64,000 bases of DNA from Ischnura elegans (GCF_921293095.1 NC_060249.1:80859907-80923906), one strand, 5' to 3'; positions 11,413 through 22,436 are shown, numbered from the stretch's first letter. Notes: a model not told the origin generated them from the letters alone. Program-made: numbers and translations.

Positions 11413-13060
11413 TGTTCAAAGAAACGTCCGACGAAATTACAACCATGGCATTATTTTGAGATTACAGTTCTCAAAAAAAGTAACAGGGTGAAATTTTTAA
11501 TTTCACTTACTTTTCCTTTAAATAATCGGTTTTTGTAAACCTTGACTTTCTTGTACTACGACATCCCTGTTTCCTGAGAAATATCTAAATGAGGTGTTCC
11601 CATGCAGAAATCTTTCAGGAAAAAAACATCGCACATTTCAACTAAAGGCTACTTCTGCAGAAATAGAAATGTCGATCAATCGCAAAAGGGTAAATAAAAA
11701 CGAGGTTTCAATTTGCTCGGCTGAAGGGTCTTATTTCGCTCGGTGTCCGGATAATGCAACCACATGAACGAAGAAGCGCACAAGAAAAATGGTAAAAACT
11801 CTTGGAAGTAAGTGCTTTGGCAAGTATTATTACAGGCATATTAGAAGCGATTCGCTGAAAAGGAGGAAATTCCATCTCCAAGAATAAAAGCATTGCTATA
11901 GACCGACTTGGAAACCTGAAAGTGCTTTTTCATTATCATATCGATGCAAGAAATTCATATCCATAATATGAGCTATTTGGATAAAAGCTGGCACTCAGGT
12001 TACTCATCTATTTCACAAGAAATGTAAAAAATAAAATTCCTTTTCCCCAATTCTTTATGATTATATACGATTCTTTATGATATAACTAGCTTTTCCCAAA
12101 TGATTTTTACTGCTTACAGCTGATGGCCGCAGTGAAAATAGAATTCAGAGCCAAAAAGCAAGGAAAAGTAAGTTCATACGCAACTTAGCCGCCGTTGATT
12201 AAGAGGGAGCATATTTTAATTTTCCTCGAATTCGGGATAATTTTAGAACAAGTGCTCTAGGTATTTCGCCAACACAGTAGAATTCAATCAAATCCTATTT
12301 TCAATCCAATTTCATCCCATTCCCTAACCGATGACCGAATCTCTTTTCAAAACTGATATACGATGCCTTAATCACTCCATAATTGGACAAGGGAACACTT
12401 TAAGAAGCTTATTCCCAGTTGTTCCCAACTCGTGCAATGGTAATCAAGCCGTAATGATAAAAAAGCTTCATTTAGCAACAAAGAGGAAGCGACAGCAACT
12501 TATCAATAAGGAAGGGAAGAGACCTCAAGATAATATAGGAGCGAAGAAGAAGAGTGCTTAACGAAAAATGGAAAGGAAAAGAGACCCACTAGTTCTATTA
12601 CCTGTGAGGATAATACGAAGGTAGATAAAAAAGAATAGCCGATTCCCAGTTTCTTTCAGCTTATATCTTCATTTCAAAGTCTGATTATAACTAAATGATT
12701 CCATTTAGCACCAAAAGAGAGGAAATAAATACTATCAGCAGGGATAGTCTTCCTATCCTAAAAGTTAGACAAATAGCATCCAAAAATATTGAAGGGAAAA
12801 TTAAAAGAATGCGTCCCAATGGTTCTGTTAGATGCGGGGGAGGGCTGAAAACTGATAAAACAATATGCTCACAAAATTGAATTGGAGATTCTTGAATCCT
12901 TTTTCTCTCCCTCTACCACCTGAGAAAGAGTTAAAAAGTAAGGAATAAAAAAGTAGTATCCGAGAAAAAGGTTTGAAAAAAATGCCGTCTGCCTAAACAC
13001 CCCACCCTGCTAAAAGTAAAGTCAAAAAAAGATAAAGACCTTAGCATTTATGAGCGTAAA
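11413..13060. other. unassigned DNA
   Basis: Only short open frames (12331-12561 and 12695-12880 on the plus strand), with a lysine-rich composition typical of AT-rich random sequence. I assign no function. Confidence 0.45.
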
Positions 13061-13065
13061 AGCAG

Positions 13066-13225
13066 GACTCTCTCTCTCTCTCTCCTTTTGGGATGGCAAA
13101 GGTGAGCGTCTCGAGACCACCTGTGGAGTCGCCCTTATCTCTCACGCTCACCCACTCACCACTGCCTCCTTCCCACAGTCCCACAATCTCTTCTCTCTCT
13201 CCACTCCCTCCCTGTCTCTCAGCTA
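13066..13225 (+). repeat. (TC)n microsatellite and pyrimidine-rich tract
   Basis: A CT dinucleotide run at about 13068-13083 is followed by a strongly pyrimidine-biased stretch to about 13225. This bias explains the open frame at 13093-13362. Confidence 0.8.
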
Positions 13226-13370
13226 GGGGTTGGGTCGTAAAAAAAAGGAGCGGGAGAGAGAGAAAACCTCAGTTTCGTGTGAAAGAGGATGGGAGAAAGA
13301 AAAGGTGGAGAATCTCCACTACTAGAGGACTCCAGATTATTTTCATGATTCGGTCCACGTGATTGGGTCC

Positions 13371-13830
13371 ATGGTAATGATTCGGTTCTTCAAAATGGTA
13401 CTTCACGACCGATCACCACGCAAATCACGAATCTGTAGTATAGCCCAAATTCTTTCATTGAGCCTATTCCGATAAACTAGATGAATGTGTGACATAAATA
13501 CTGTGGCGAGTCTAATGGTGTACCATATTTCACGAAATTAATAATGATGTCTTACTTTCCAAATTATTTTTCCCATTAAAAAAAAATAATAAAAGGGGTT
13601 CATGGTGCACTTTATTTTTTTATGGTAATGATTCGGGTCTTCAAAATGGCACTTTATGACCGATAATATGGCAAATTACGAATCGGTATACTAATCCAAA
13701 TCCATACATTGAGCCTATTCCAAAAACCCAGATGACTGTATAACGTGAATTGTGGTGATTCTGATAGCGTACCATTATTCACGAATTAATATGGATATGT
13801 TACTTTCAAAATGATTTCTCCCGTCCGGTA
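13371..13830 (+). repeat. tandem duplication, period ~251 bp
   Basis: The unit starting ATGGTAATGATTCGG at 13371 recurs at 13622. The order of shared blocks is TCTTCAAAATGG, GACCGAT, CAAATTACGAATC-like, CATTGAGCCTATTCC, CGTACCAT and CACGAA-TTAAT. Divergence is substantial, so the duplication is old. Non-coding. Confidence 0.75.
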
Positions 13831-14224
13831 AAACATTAAGATAACTTTTTTCAGGGTGATAATCATCTTTAATTGCCGGAAATATTTTGATATCCAAGCA
13901 TGGCTACAAGTGCTATCGTCCGAATCAGCCATCCAGAGCATCAAACTCGGATTTCGCCATTTAAACTTTGGTCACAAGTACAGAAGTCCGTTAATATCGC
14001 ACTTATTCACATTTACTCCGAGGGCTGAACAAAACCGACGATTCATGCCATTCGGTTCGTTCCCGTGAATGCTCATTTTGAACGACTCATTCACGAAACG
14101 ACACAGCTCTAATCTCCACAGGAGATGGGGACCGCTGGAAAGAAAGAGAAGTTTATCGCGAACTGGCCACACAATCCGCCCACCCCCTCCCCCCCAGCTT
14201 CTCGGTCTCACCACTCCACCACCA

Positions 14225-14860
14225 CCATTTTACCCTTCGTGGGGTCCTCTTAACGAGAAGGGAATGCTTCTCCGACGTCCGGAACTTCATTAAAATACTT
14301 ATCTTCCACCTTCCCTACCTCTCTCCCCATACTCTCTTTCTCTCTCTCACTCACTCAAGTCATTCCTTCTCCCTTACCCTTCTTCGAAATCTCACCGCCT
14401 CAACCTTCAATCTCGCGGCGAAGATCTAAGCGAAATGTATTGAATGGCTCGGGATCTCTCTCCTCGCCTTAAAAGCCACCCGATAGCATTGCGATAAAAT
14501 GACACGCAACTCCTCCTTTACTGTCCTCTGCAAAGTCCCTTCCTCCCCTCTTCTCGCTTTCCCATGATCCCGCCTCCGCAGCCCTTAAATATCTTTCTCC
14601 TTCCCCGTCGAGTTTTTCGATAAGTTCACAATAAAGGTCGGATGGCGTTGAGTCGCACGGGAACGGGGATGGCGACGGTGACAAGTGGCGAGAGAGGGCA
14701 GACGGGGAGACTCCCATTGCGAGCACGACTCACGAGTCCTTCCCACCAGCACCGACACCTGCACTACCCTCGTACAGGCCTTGAACCCGGACGACTCTCC
14801 TCACGGGTCGCGTAATTGCGCATTCGGTTTCGCAGGCCATCGTGCCTCGGTCTACCCGTG
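14225..14860. other. pyrimidine-rich then GC-rich patch
   Basis: About 14285-14400 is CT-rich. About 14480-14860 is GC- and CpG-rich relative to the background and contains purine-rich blocks. Multiple overlapping open frames exist with no recognisable motif. It could mark a regulatory region or exon, but nothing specific supports either. Confidence 0.3.
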
Positions 14861-15580
14861 GAAAAATCGAATTTATTTACCAAAGGAGACTTCTGAATCG
14901 GAACTCTAGCCTTCGCTATAGGTGAAGTTAGAGCTCAACACGGACCAAGCCTTGAACTTGGACGCCTCTCCGCAAGGATCGCGTAATTGTGCATTTGCTT
15001 TCGCGGGCAATCGTGCCTCGGTTTCCCCTGGAAAAATCGAATTTCTAAGCGATGAATTCCTCTGAATCGGTATTCTAGCCTTCCTTAACTTATTTTGTGG
15101 TGTTTACTCCAGTGTTCACATGATTTTTCAGCCTCGGAGGCGGCCGGGATAAGTCCTAGCCTATCATGCCGAAGGTCGCGGGTTTGAGTACCGCATGAAT
15201 TAGTTTCCCCTATCCAGGGTATGGATGTGTGTCATCGTCAATTGTTGGGTATTGTTGAAACCCTTGACGTAAAGACGGCATTGTGCTGTTTTCGGGGGTA
15301 ATTGCAACAAATAAAAAAATACTGTGTCCAACGTGAAGATTGGCTTGAATAGGTGAAGGTGCACGTGAAGAGCACACATTCACGGTAAGGGAGCAAGTAG
15401 ATTTTCCTGGGCCACTGCACAGATTGAAGATTTTTTAGGTGAACCAAAAGGTTATGGTCCTGCCGGCACAGGCCACGTAATGTCGCACTCACCTGCGCTG
15501 GCAATTATGCCTCGGTTTACCCTAAGAGCCATGAAACAATAGTATTTTTACCCTGGGTATCCACTGAATTTCTTTTATCA
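14776..15580 (+). repeat. three-unit repeat interrupted by a SINE
   Basis: Unit 1 is 14776-14925 and unit 2 is 14948-15095. They share CCTTGAAC, GGACG-CTCTCC, CGCGTAATTG-GCATT, TCGTGCCTCGGT and GGAAAAATCGAATTT. A third, more diverged unit at about 15473-15580 keeps CACGTAATGTCGCACT and TATGCCTCGGTTTACCC. Between units 2 and 3 lies the tRNA-derived element at 15131-15320, so a SINE seems to have entered an existing array. Confidence 0.65.
15131..15320 (+). mobile_element. tRNA-derived SINE
   Basis: The tRNA-like head carries a degenerate A box (GGATAAGTCCTAGCC) and a B-box-like GGTTTGAGTACC within CGCGGGTTTGAGTACCGC. A unique body follows with GTGTGTCATCGTCA, and an A-rich 3' end (AACAAATAAAAAAATAC). 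This organisation is typical of insect SINEs transcribed by RNA polymerase III. It inserted within the local repeat array at 14776-15580. Confidence 0.65.
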
Positions 15581-15838
15581 AATTCCATCATTCTCCCCTG
15601 ACGTTAATTTAAGAGTGAGGATCGAAAGTAATTCTCCTTAAAAACATCAAAAAAGATGTAGGAAATAATACAGTCCACCAAAGATTGTTCCTTGATCTGG
15701 ATTCATGGATCAAATTCCACAGCATTTATGTTCATTTTTCCTTTTTAGCAAAATGGGCCCCTATTAATAGGAAATAACTAATGATAGCTGGACCTTTAAG
15801 AGTGCAAAGAAAAGAAAGGTGTATGAAACAATGCACTT

Positions 15839-16200
15839 TGCGATGTGGAGACATGGACTCTGAGGAAAGAGGATGAAAGCAGGCTTGAAAAGGAGAAAGT
15901 TCGATGTTGGAAGGCTAGGAAAAAGAAAGGGATGGTGACGAAAGAGAAGGTGGAAGTGAAAGACATGGTGGGCGAGACGAGGGTACTCATACAGGAGATA
16001 CAGACGAGACAGAGAGTCTGGAAGGAGCGAGCAAGAAGTGGGGGTATGTTGGAAATTGTGTTTGAGGGTTGGATATGCTACGGGAGAAGAGGAAGAAAGG
16101 AAACTGCGTTCGTTGTTAGATTGAAAAGAAATTTGTCTACCCGCAAATTAAAGAGGGAAGTTAGGAGAAGGTCAAATCGGGTGACGGGCAAAGTATACTA
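15839..16200 (+). pseudogene. non-LTR retrotransposon RT C-terminus (remnant)
   Basis: From about 15843 the frame reads VETWTLRKEDESRLEKEK and continues to GETRVLIQEIQTRQRVWKER and then a basic GRRGRK region. The E-T-W-T-L-R-K-E-D block followed by 'vaRVGEtR-lIqeI--RQr-W' is the usual end of the reverse-transcriptase ORF in arthropod LINEs. The catalytic fingers and palm upstream are absent. The frame is open for about 118 codons, but the palm is gone, so it is a 5'-truncated dead copy. Remnants of related type are at 38080-38200 and 42720-42830 (minus) and 49490-49681 (plus). Confidence 0.7.
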
Positions 16201-16268
16201 TAAAACCTTTTATATGCTGTAAAATATACTACAAAAACTTCTATATTCTGTAAAATATACTACAGCCA
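16190..16268 (+). repeat. short tandem repeat, period ~31 bp
   Basis: About 2.5 copies of a unit like GTAAAATATACTACAAAAAC plus CTTCTATATTCT directly follow the LINE remnant. They could be part of its 3' tail. Confidence 0.7.
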
Positions 16269-16507
16269 CCTACTTTACGCACTAGAGTACCTACGATTAT
16301 AATTTCATGCTTCATGCAATCGATTTAATTACTCTGATTGATGAAAAAATAATTTTTTAAATTGGAACAAAAAAAGTCTGCTTAATTTTTAGGTTCTTCT
16401 TTTTAGGACTTCCGAGTGTGGTTTATATTGTGTACATGTGAACTGAGAGGGAATTATCACAACCAATATGAGTTTTCATGAAATCCATATATATAAATAA
16501 TATGCCA

Positions 16508-16585
16508 CGATGAAAAATTCTTCTGGACCAAGAATCGAACCACGGACCTTAAGACTTTCCGGCCCACTGCGCAGACCATTTAGCA
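16508..16585 (-). mobile_element. tRNA-derived SINE head, minus strand
   Basis: Read on the minus strand, it carries AATGGTCTGCGCAGT (A-box region) and GTGGTTCGATTCTTGG (B box GGTTCGATTCT). It is homologous to the plus-strand SINE that starts about 50 bp to its right, so the two lie head to head. Confidence 0.7.
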
Positions 16586-16634
16586 AACAAGATTCCTGAT
16601 TACCCATGGAAATTCTACCGAGCCTCATAGGACT

Positions 16635-16790
16635 ACAGAAATCAAGAACCTGGATAGCGTAATGGTCTGCGAATAGACCCGGAATGCCAGGAGTCCGTGA
16701 TTCGATTCCCGGTCCATGGGCATTCTTTCTCATTGGCAATTCACGTGAATGTCACCGCCGTTCACGCGGAAGGATTGAAATATTTCACCG
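16635..16790 (+). mobile_element. tRNA-derived SINE, plus strand
   Basis: The tRNA-like head contains an A-box-like TAGCGTAATGG and a B-box-like GATTCGATTCCC. A body follows with GGCATTCTTTCTCATTGG and CACCGCCGTTCACGCGGAAG. The element faces away from its homologue at 16508-16585. The acceptor stem does not close well, so I do not call a functional tRNA gene. Confidence 0.7.
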
Positions 16791-16959
16791 AATATTAACT
16801 AGGTTATAAAAATTACATGCCTATCGCCTCCATATTCTTTGCGAATAAATTGTGACTGGGATTCACATAGGAGATATTTAAAACCAATCAGATGATAGAA
16901 CAAACACCGTAAATCGGAAAACTGTCAGAATGATATACAGGATTTGCCCTGGGAGAACC

Positions 16960-17165
16960 TACAGACTTGAAGGTTATGTGCTTGGCTTAGATATCATTAG
17001 ATATTAAGAAAATACAAGGAAGACCTCGAACAAAATATTTGGAACAGGTAAAGAAGAATGTGAAAGAGAAGAAATACATAGATCTGAAAAGATTAGCTGA
17101 TAGGAGAATTGAGCTGAGAGCAGCGCCAAACCGATCTTAATATTATTGACCAGTTATGATGATAT
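16960..17165 (+). pseudogene. LINE 3' end: ORF C-terminus, stop and 3' tail
   Basis: The frame reads GRPRTKYLEQVKKNVKEKK and then KRLADRRIELRAAPNRS before TAA at about 17138. A short 3' UTR follows, ending TTGACCAGTTATGATGAT with ATG-type repeats. Homologous ends lie at 45360-45545 and 53697-54180 on the minus strand. The C-terminal GRPRTKYxEQVK...RLADRRxEWRAASNQS is shared by all. The trinucleotide tail suggests an RTE- or CR1-like LINE; the clade is inference. The copy is heavily 5'-truncated. Confidence 0.75.
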
Positions 17166-17334
17166 TTCTTTCAGAGCGATACAGAGAATATCCATCATCT
17201 TATAATTTGAACTGTGTAATGCTTCCGGTCTGACGGAAACTATTGTATGAGAGATATTTTGCCGAGCGGATAAATATAACAATTTGTTATTACCTCGAAG
17301 TAAATGACTTCAACGCACTCCTGATTTTTTATGT

Positions 17335-17430
17335 GAATGTGACTCCCACGGCTGGTCCCTTAACACTTCCCACCACACCTCTGTTTGGGCGACTTGCGGG
17401 GTCGTATGTGCATGTAGAGAAATTTAGAAG
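17335..17430 (+). repeat. dispersed repeat E, copy 1
   Basis: Contains TTAACACTTCCCACCACACC, GGGCGACTTGCGGGGTCGTA and TGTGCATGTAGAG. Related blocks in the same order are at 22437-22510 and 46925-47010. The family is unknown; it has no coding content in common between copies. Confidence 0.5.
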
Positions 17431-18603
17431 GCCAGAAAATTGTTAATGTTTCCTTCCTATTATAACAAACACTGGTAGAGGATATATTGATACGTTAATA
17501 AAATCGTCTTCAAATCACAAATTTTAATTTTCATGAGGTCAACTGTTAAGCTATTAATCAGATAATATTATATAATGGACATCCCCGCGCTCTGTGTTCA
17601 TTTAATTGTGAATCGCTGCCAAGATATCGGTCGATGAACTAGTATCCAGCAAGATGTGAGGTCCACTCTGAAGACGAGTTGCTAAATCAGCCTTTATTTC
17701 AGTGTGTATAATTATATTCATCTACAGAGTTTCGGCATCAAAAAATTTCTTCTTGAACCAAAACTTCTCACTGACGATTAAAAAATGGTCACATGAAAGA
17801 GCATATAACATTTGCACAAATCTTCTCCATAAATTGTTAAGTAAGCAAAGGGATTGACGTTCTCTTTCCGGTTTCCACGTAACCTGCTGTAACGTGAATG
17901 CATTCTTCTCTTTTGCAAATGTCGGGAGTTACACGGGACAAGCTTCATTAGGAGGTTCGATTGAATCTTGAAGACCACCTCGATTCTGGTAAACTCACTA
18001 TCTTGGCCACCTTGACGCACCCTACCCTTAAATCTACATATTAATTAGAGAGAAGATTTAATTACAGTCACACGAAAAGGAAAACTTAAAGCTTGCTCAG
18101 ACGCCAAGAGATTCTCCCTCTGCATAATAAAATTTAACCAAATAATGTTAAATATGAAAGCAAAAAATTAAAGACTCTTCGTAATAGAAATAATTATACC
18201 TACGTTTTCCTTTCTACTTGCCTTTATTTTTTATCTTTCATTTTTATAAACTTTATTTTTCTATCAGCAATTTTGCTCAGAGACTGAAAAAAGCACTACA
18301 GTAATGACGGATACGATTACAAATGAAGCTCCAAATATTTAGCATTCATTGACAGGAAGATAAAACTATCACATGCCAGGACGAAGAAGGGAATACGACA
18401 TAAGGATCGAGCAGGCGGGATTGAGTGGTAAAACCGTTTCATCGTCCTATATCAACCGTTGAATATAATAATTACACGATGAAAATAATTATAATTACTC
18501 AACTTTGTCACATATTTCAATTAGAAATATTAATTTTCTAGTACCCATACAGCAGCATAAGCAACAGCACAGAGAAGAAAAGATACGATCATTATTTTGT
18601 ATA
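17431..18603. other. unassigned AT-rich DNA
   Basis: No recognisable feature. Confidence 0.5.
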
Positions 18604-18605
18604 TA

Positions 18606-19564
18606 CGAGGATTGCTCAGAAAGTAATGCACCGTATTTTTTTTTCTTCGAAATTTATTTATCGCATATAATGAAACTTACACACATCAAAGAATAATGTT
18701 TCAGCTACACACACCATTTTTCCGCGTAATCTCCGTCCATTTCCATAGCCGTCATCCAGCGTGAAGCAAGGGCGTGTTTGCTCTGTTGGTACCAATTCTT
18801 GCTCTGACCACGGAGCCACTCTTCACTGACGTGAGTGAATCACCTCCTCATCGTCCTCAAAATGTCTTCCACGAATTGCATCCTTGATGGGCCAAACAAG
18901 TGGAAGTCTGAGGGAGCCAGGTCAGGGCTGTAGAGTGGATGGGTAACACTCTCCAACCCTGTTTTGCCATGTGCTCAGCAGTCCTCAAACTTGTGCGGGG
19001 CCGAGCATTACTTTGTAGGATCAAAACATTTCCTGGGCTTGTTTGGCGCCGGGATGCTGGAAGCATCAATTTCCTCTGCTGAGTAACAGTTTTAACGCCA
19101 ACTATCAAGCTATAATACGTCTTTATTCGGAAATGGCAACAACACTTCGCTGCAACATGTCAGGTGTGAGAGCCGTGGATAGTCTCTCTGACCGCTGCAA
19201 ATCTTGGAGCTAAACACGCCTAACCGCCTTCTGATGCACTTATCCTACGAGAGTATTGACTAACTGTACTCCTGTTGACAGAAGATGCTCCATAGACTTT
19301 GCACAAACGTTTGTTAATATTTCTCACGGTTTCTTTCTCTGCTGTAAGAAATTCAATAAGGGCACGCAGCTTGTTGCTTACATCACTCACAGACCCCATT
19401 TTGAAACGATCCTGTAGCTACGCTATATGTCGGAAGAGCCTGCAATTTTGCATGCGCATCAATGAAACTTCAGATAGTGCATATATGCACACCTTTGTCG
19501 AATCCACTCCTTTGTTGTCGGCCAAGAAAAAAAATGTGATCCATTCCTCCCTGGGCAACCCTCG
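18606..19564 (-). mobile_element. degenerate mariner transposon
   Basis: The terminal inverted repeats are clear. The left end from 18606 and the reverse-complemented right end from 19564 share CGAGGRTTGCYCAGRRAG and then AATG and a T8-9 run followed by C. Both sides carry the TA target duplication (18604-18605 and 19565-19566). At 959 bp it is shorter than the usual ~1.3 kb of intact mariners, so it has internal deletions. Inside is a broken transposase on the minus strand. Confidence 0.88.
18700..19399 (-). pseudogene. mariner transposase pseudogene
   Basis: On the minus strand an ATG at 19397-19399 opens MGSVSDVSNKLRALIEFLTA, then EKETVRNINKRLCKVYG and NRSTVSQYSRR, which is the helix-turn-helix N-terminus of mariner transposases. 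It stops at 19220-19222. A second open segment (19108 to 18857) contains ILQSNARPRTSLRTAEHMAK and QGWRVLPIHS, matching the 'ILQHDNARPHT...GWTVLPHPPYSPDLAPSDF' region. The second catalytic Asp is lost (HDN has become SN) and the third (SPDLAPSD) is scrambled by frameshift. The remaining 3' part, 'EDDEEVIHS', is also recognisable. Dead copy. Confidence 0.85.
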
Positions 19565-19566
19565 TA

Positions 19567-20022
19567 CAATGGTGGAAACCTACATATTTAAGATGAGTAA
19601 TGAATACCCAAAGGAAATAAGGGGAGCAGGGAAATGTGATGGAGATAAGGATTCTAGAACAAAGGGTGAAGGAGTGGGAAGAGATCGTGACTCATTCACA
19701 GAGTTGAAAATAAACGGCCTTTAACCGAAATAGAGTAGGAATCAAAATTTGGGGGAAGAGACAGGCGAGGCCGAATAAACTGATTTGTCGTCTCAAACCT
19801 TCCTTCATCAGTGGTTTGTGTGTGTAAACAATAGTTTATCGGGAATTTACATAATTATGAAGCATTCTTAGAAGCACATAATAATTTTTACTCCGGATAA
19901 AATGTTTTTAGAGAGTGATATGCAGTAAGCATACTGAAAGGCAATAATAATATCTCTTTTCACTTATTTCACGTAAAGATTAAAACAGGAGAAAGAAAAA
20001 GCTACGTTGCTCAAAAGAATCT
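19567..20022. other. unassigned AT-rich DNA
   Basis: No recognisable feature. Confidence 0.5.
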
Positions 20023-20070
20023 CAATTTTAATTGCAAATCATGCATTGGCATGATTTGCAATTAAAATTG
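20023..20070. repeat. perfect hairpin, 22 bp arms, 4 nt loop
   Basis: The left arm CAATTTTAATTGCAAATC-ATGC is exactly repeated in inverse after ATTG. The hairpin stands alone in non-coding DNA. Confidence 0.95.
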
Positions 20071-21555
20071 TCAGTCACCTAAGATTTTTTAAGGAAATGA
20101 TTTTTCAATTAAAGGCTATTTAACATACAACGCATGGATGCGAAATTTCACTGGGAAATAAATATAAATTTCGATATCTAATGAAATGGCATAATGAAAA
20201 GAGGCCGATTAGACATTTCCTGTCCTGTTCAATGAAAATCACCCGCTAACTTTGTTGAGGCAGAGGCGTGAACCTTATTATAACTTCTCCTCTCTATTTA
20301 GGCAGATTCTTCGTCATTATTGTTGCTCTTAATTGGCAAGACAAATTCAAAACACTGGATTAAATAATATCTCTGGACAAATAAAAATACATAAAAATAT
20401 AATGAAAAAACTAGAAACAAACTTTACCACAGGAATACTATCTCAATTTGTCTTCTTCGAAAAATAATAAGAAAACCAAGATATAATAACTCAATCAAAT
20501 TTTCAATTCGTGATTAAGAGATCCACTATCAGCAAATCAGCTCATTGGAGTAAAAATGGGGAGATATTAGGTTCTAGGTTAAAAAGAAAAGAGAGGGCAT
20601 AACCTGCCTTTGAGCGTGCCTTTAGTCTCCCAGGGGTCTAATACAATCAAGTGAGAGGAAGTAATAGCTCCACGAGGGCGTTATTCGAGCAAAACGCGTT
20701 TTTAGCTCATTATTTATAGTAGAGAAATAAAACTCAATCATGGCACAATTTCATTAACTACGGAGTTTGTGGTCTGTTCATTAGCATGGCAGCTCCCAGG
20801 CTCTCTTTGATATATCAGAATTGCCAGGAGTACAAATAAGTGATCAGTTCAGGTGCACTGCGCATATGAATGAATGAATGGCTTAGTCGTGGTTCCCACG
20901 CTCGAAGCTCGTCGGCCAAAAAAGGGTACTCGCAGCCCCCGTTATTATTTACGAGAACCCTGAATTACTTGAAGCTGAACTCCGGAAATGAAAGCAGATT
21001 CGTAGAAACAAGCCCTTTCAGACATCAGGCTACAAATTCATTAGTTCAATTTTGTTCTTCAGAGAGACTTGAAGGGAGTTTAATGGAAAGGCTTTAATAG
21101 CATTATGGAAGAAGAAAAATCACTGCACTTGCATGAAGATGAATCCATCAGCTATAGGAAATAGACAAAAAGGTAAATGAAGCTGTTTCAATTATATTGC
21201 CGCTAAAAAGCCAGCAAAAACGGAAAAGAGTGAGCACATACCTACTTCTTGAGGAGCATATGAAGCAAAGTGATTCGCCGATACACAGAAACATTTCTTA
21301 AGAGGCCACCGATCGGGTTGTTGCCGCTTGGAGGATGAGGTGAACGCCGAAGAGAACTGACGCGTAAAATTTACAGGAATGAGTTATAATATGATGAACT
21401 CATCAATTGATTGACAGCCTCAAACCGGAATGATAATCTGACAAGATTTTTAAAATTTCAATTCCACATATGTTATGCCATTGTCATTGCCATACGCATG
21501 AATGAAGTTTCACTGGTTGCAGGTAAGGGAGGGGCGGCTGTGTTATCATGTATTC
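20071..21555. other. unassigned DNA
   Basis: No recognisable feature; short open frames only. Confidence 0.5.
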
Positions 21556-21688
21556 GATACCTCCACTACATAAACGCTCAACAATCGCCCACCGAATCAA
21601 ATCCGTTCATCTAGATAGCCCTTATAATACTAGATGAGCGGATTTGATTTAGTGGGCAATTTTTGAGCGTTTATGCAGTGGAGGTATC
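21556..21688. mobile_element. foldback MITE, ~58 bp arms
   Basis: The left arm begins GATACCTCCACTACATAAAC and the right arm ends GTTTATGCAGTGGAGGTATC. The arms contain GCTCAA-AAT-GCCCAC and AATCAAATCCG-TCATCTAG with a few mismatches, around a spacer of about 15 bp. Outer flanks (TATTC / TTATT) do not give a clean target duplication. Confidence 0.85.
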
Positions 21689-21967
21689 TTATTCCAGCTC
21701 TTTAAAAGCTTATTAGATCGTATGGTTTTTATATATTAGAAGGGATCAATTTCCACACGATATTTTGTGAGTAAAGGTCGGTAGTCGGTAATTCAAGGAT
21801 TGACCGCTGGCAGATAAAAATACAACTACTAGCCGTTGAAGGAGGTGGTCATTGAAAGGAGGTAGAACTTACATTGAATATACCGGAAATTCGTTCGTTT
21901 CTAGGGAAAATTGCCACCTAGGGGGGCAGCCGCTGAGCAGAGATTGTCGTCTGGGTAGGTTTTACTA

Positions 21968-22190
21968 TATTTCTTGGCAAACTTTGATATATCCCAATCT
22001 CTTCTTCGTCTCTCTCTTCCCGCAAAACACAGTTCCCTCACTTAATTTTCTGTTAAATGATTACAGGATTCTCCTTGAAAGGTTTTAATTAATGCTATGC
22101 TGTATGGTTAAGGTAGTTGCTATGTCTTGCTCAATCGCTGAGCCAAGTTCTCCCAAGCTTCTCCACGAGCCGCAGCATCGATCTCGCCGC
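21968..22190 (+). repeat. direct repeat F, copy 1
   Basis: Shares TTTCTTGGCAAACTTTGATA, CAATCTCTTCTT, AAAACA-GGTTCCC-like, GATTAC-GGA, AAAAGGTTTT-like, GCTCAATCGCTGA and CCCAAGCTTCTCCACG-GCCG with 23100-23330, in the same orientation about 1.13 kb away. This could be a segmental duplication or terminal repeats of a decayed element; no internal coding was recognised between them. Confidence 0.75.
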
Positions 22191-22436
22191 ATGAGACTGG
22201 GAGGTTGCGCGCTAGGCTTAGATTGCTAGAACAATTGATAAAAGATATCTTTATGAGCAACCCGGAGAACATCATTTTAGAGTCCACTATATTTTCAGGT
22301 CCAACAGAAGCGATAAATTTAGAGAGAAAATTTGCCGAACGGAAGGATATGGGAATTCGTTTTTACCCCGGACTATAAAGGACTTTAATAAATGCTAGTC
22401 ATAATTTCGTTCGGGCATTTGCTTTTTATACGTAGA

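Noticed and set aside
16635..16710. Candidate tRNA gene
   Set aside because: Acceptor stem absent; a homologous inverted copy lies next to it, as expected for a SINE.
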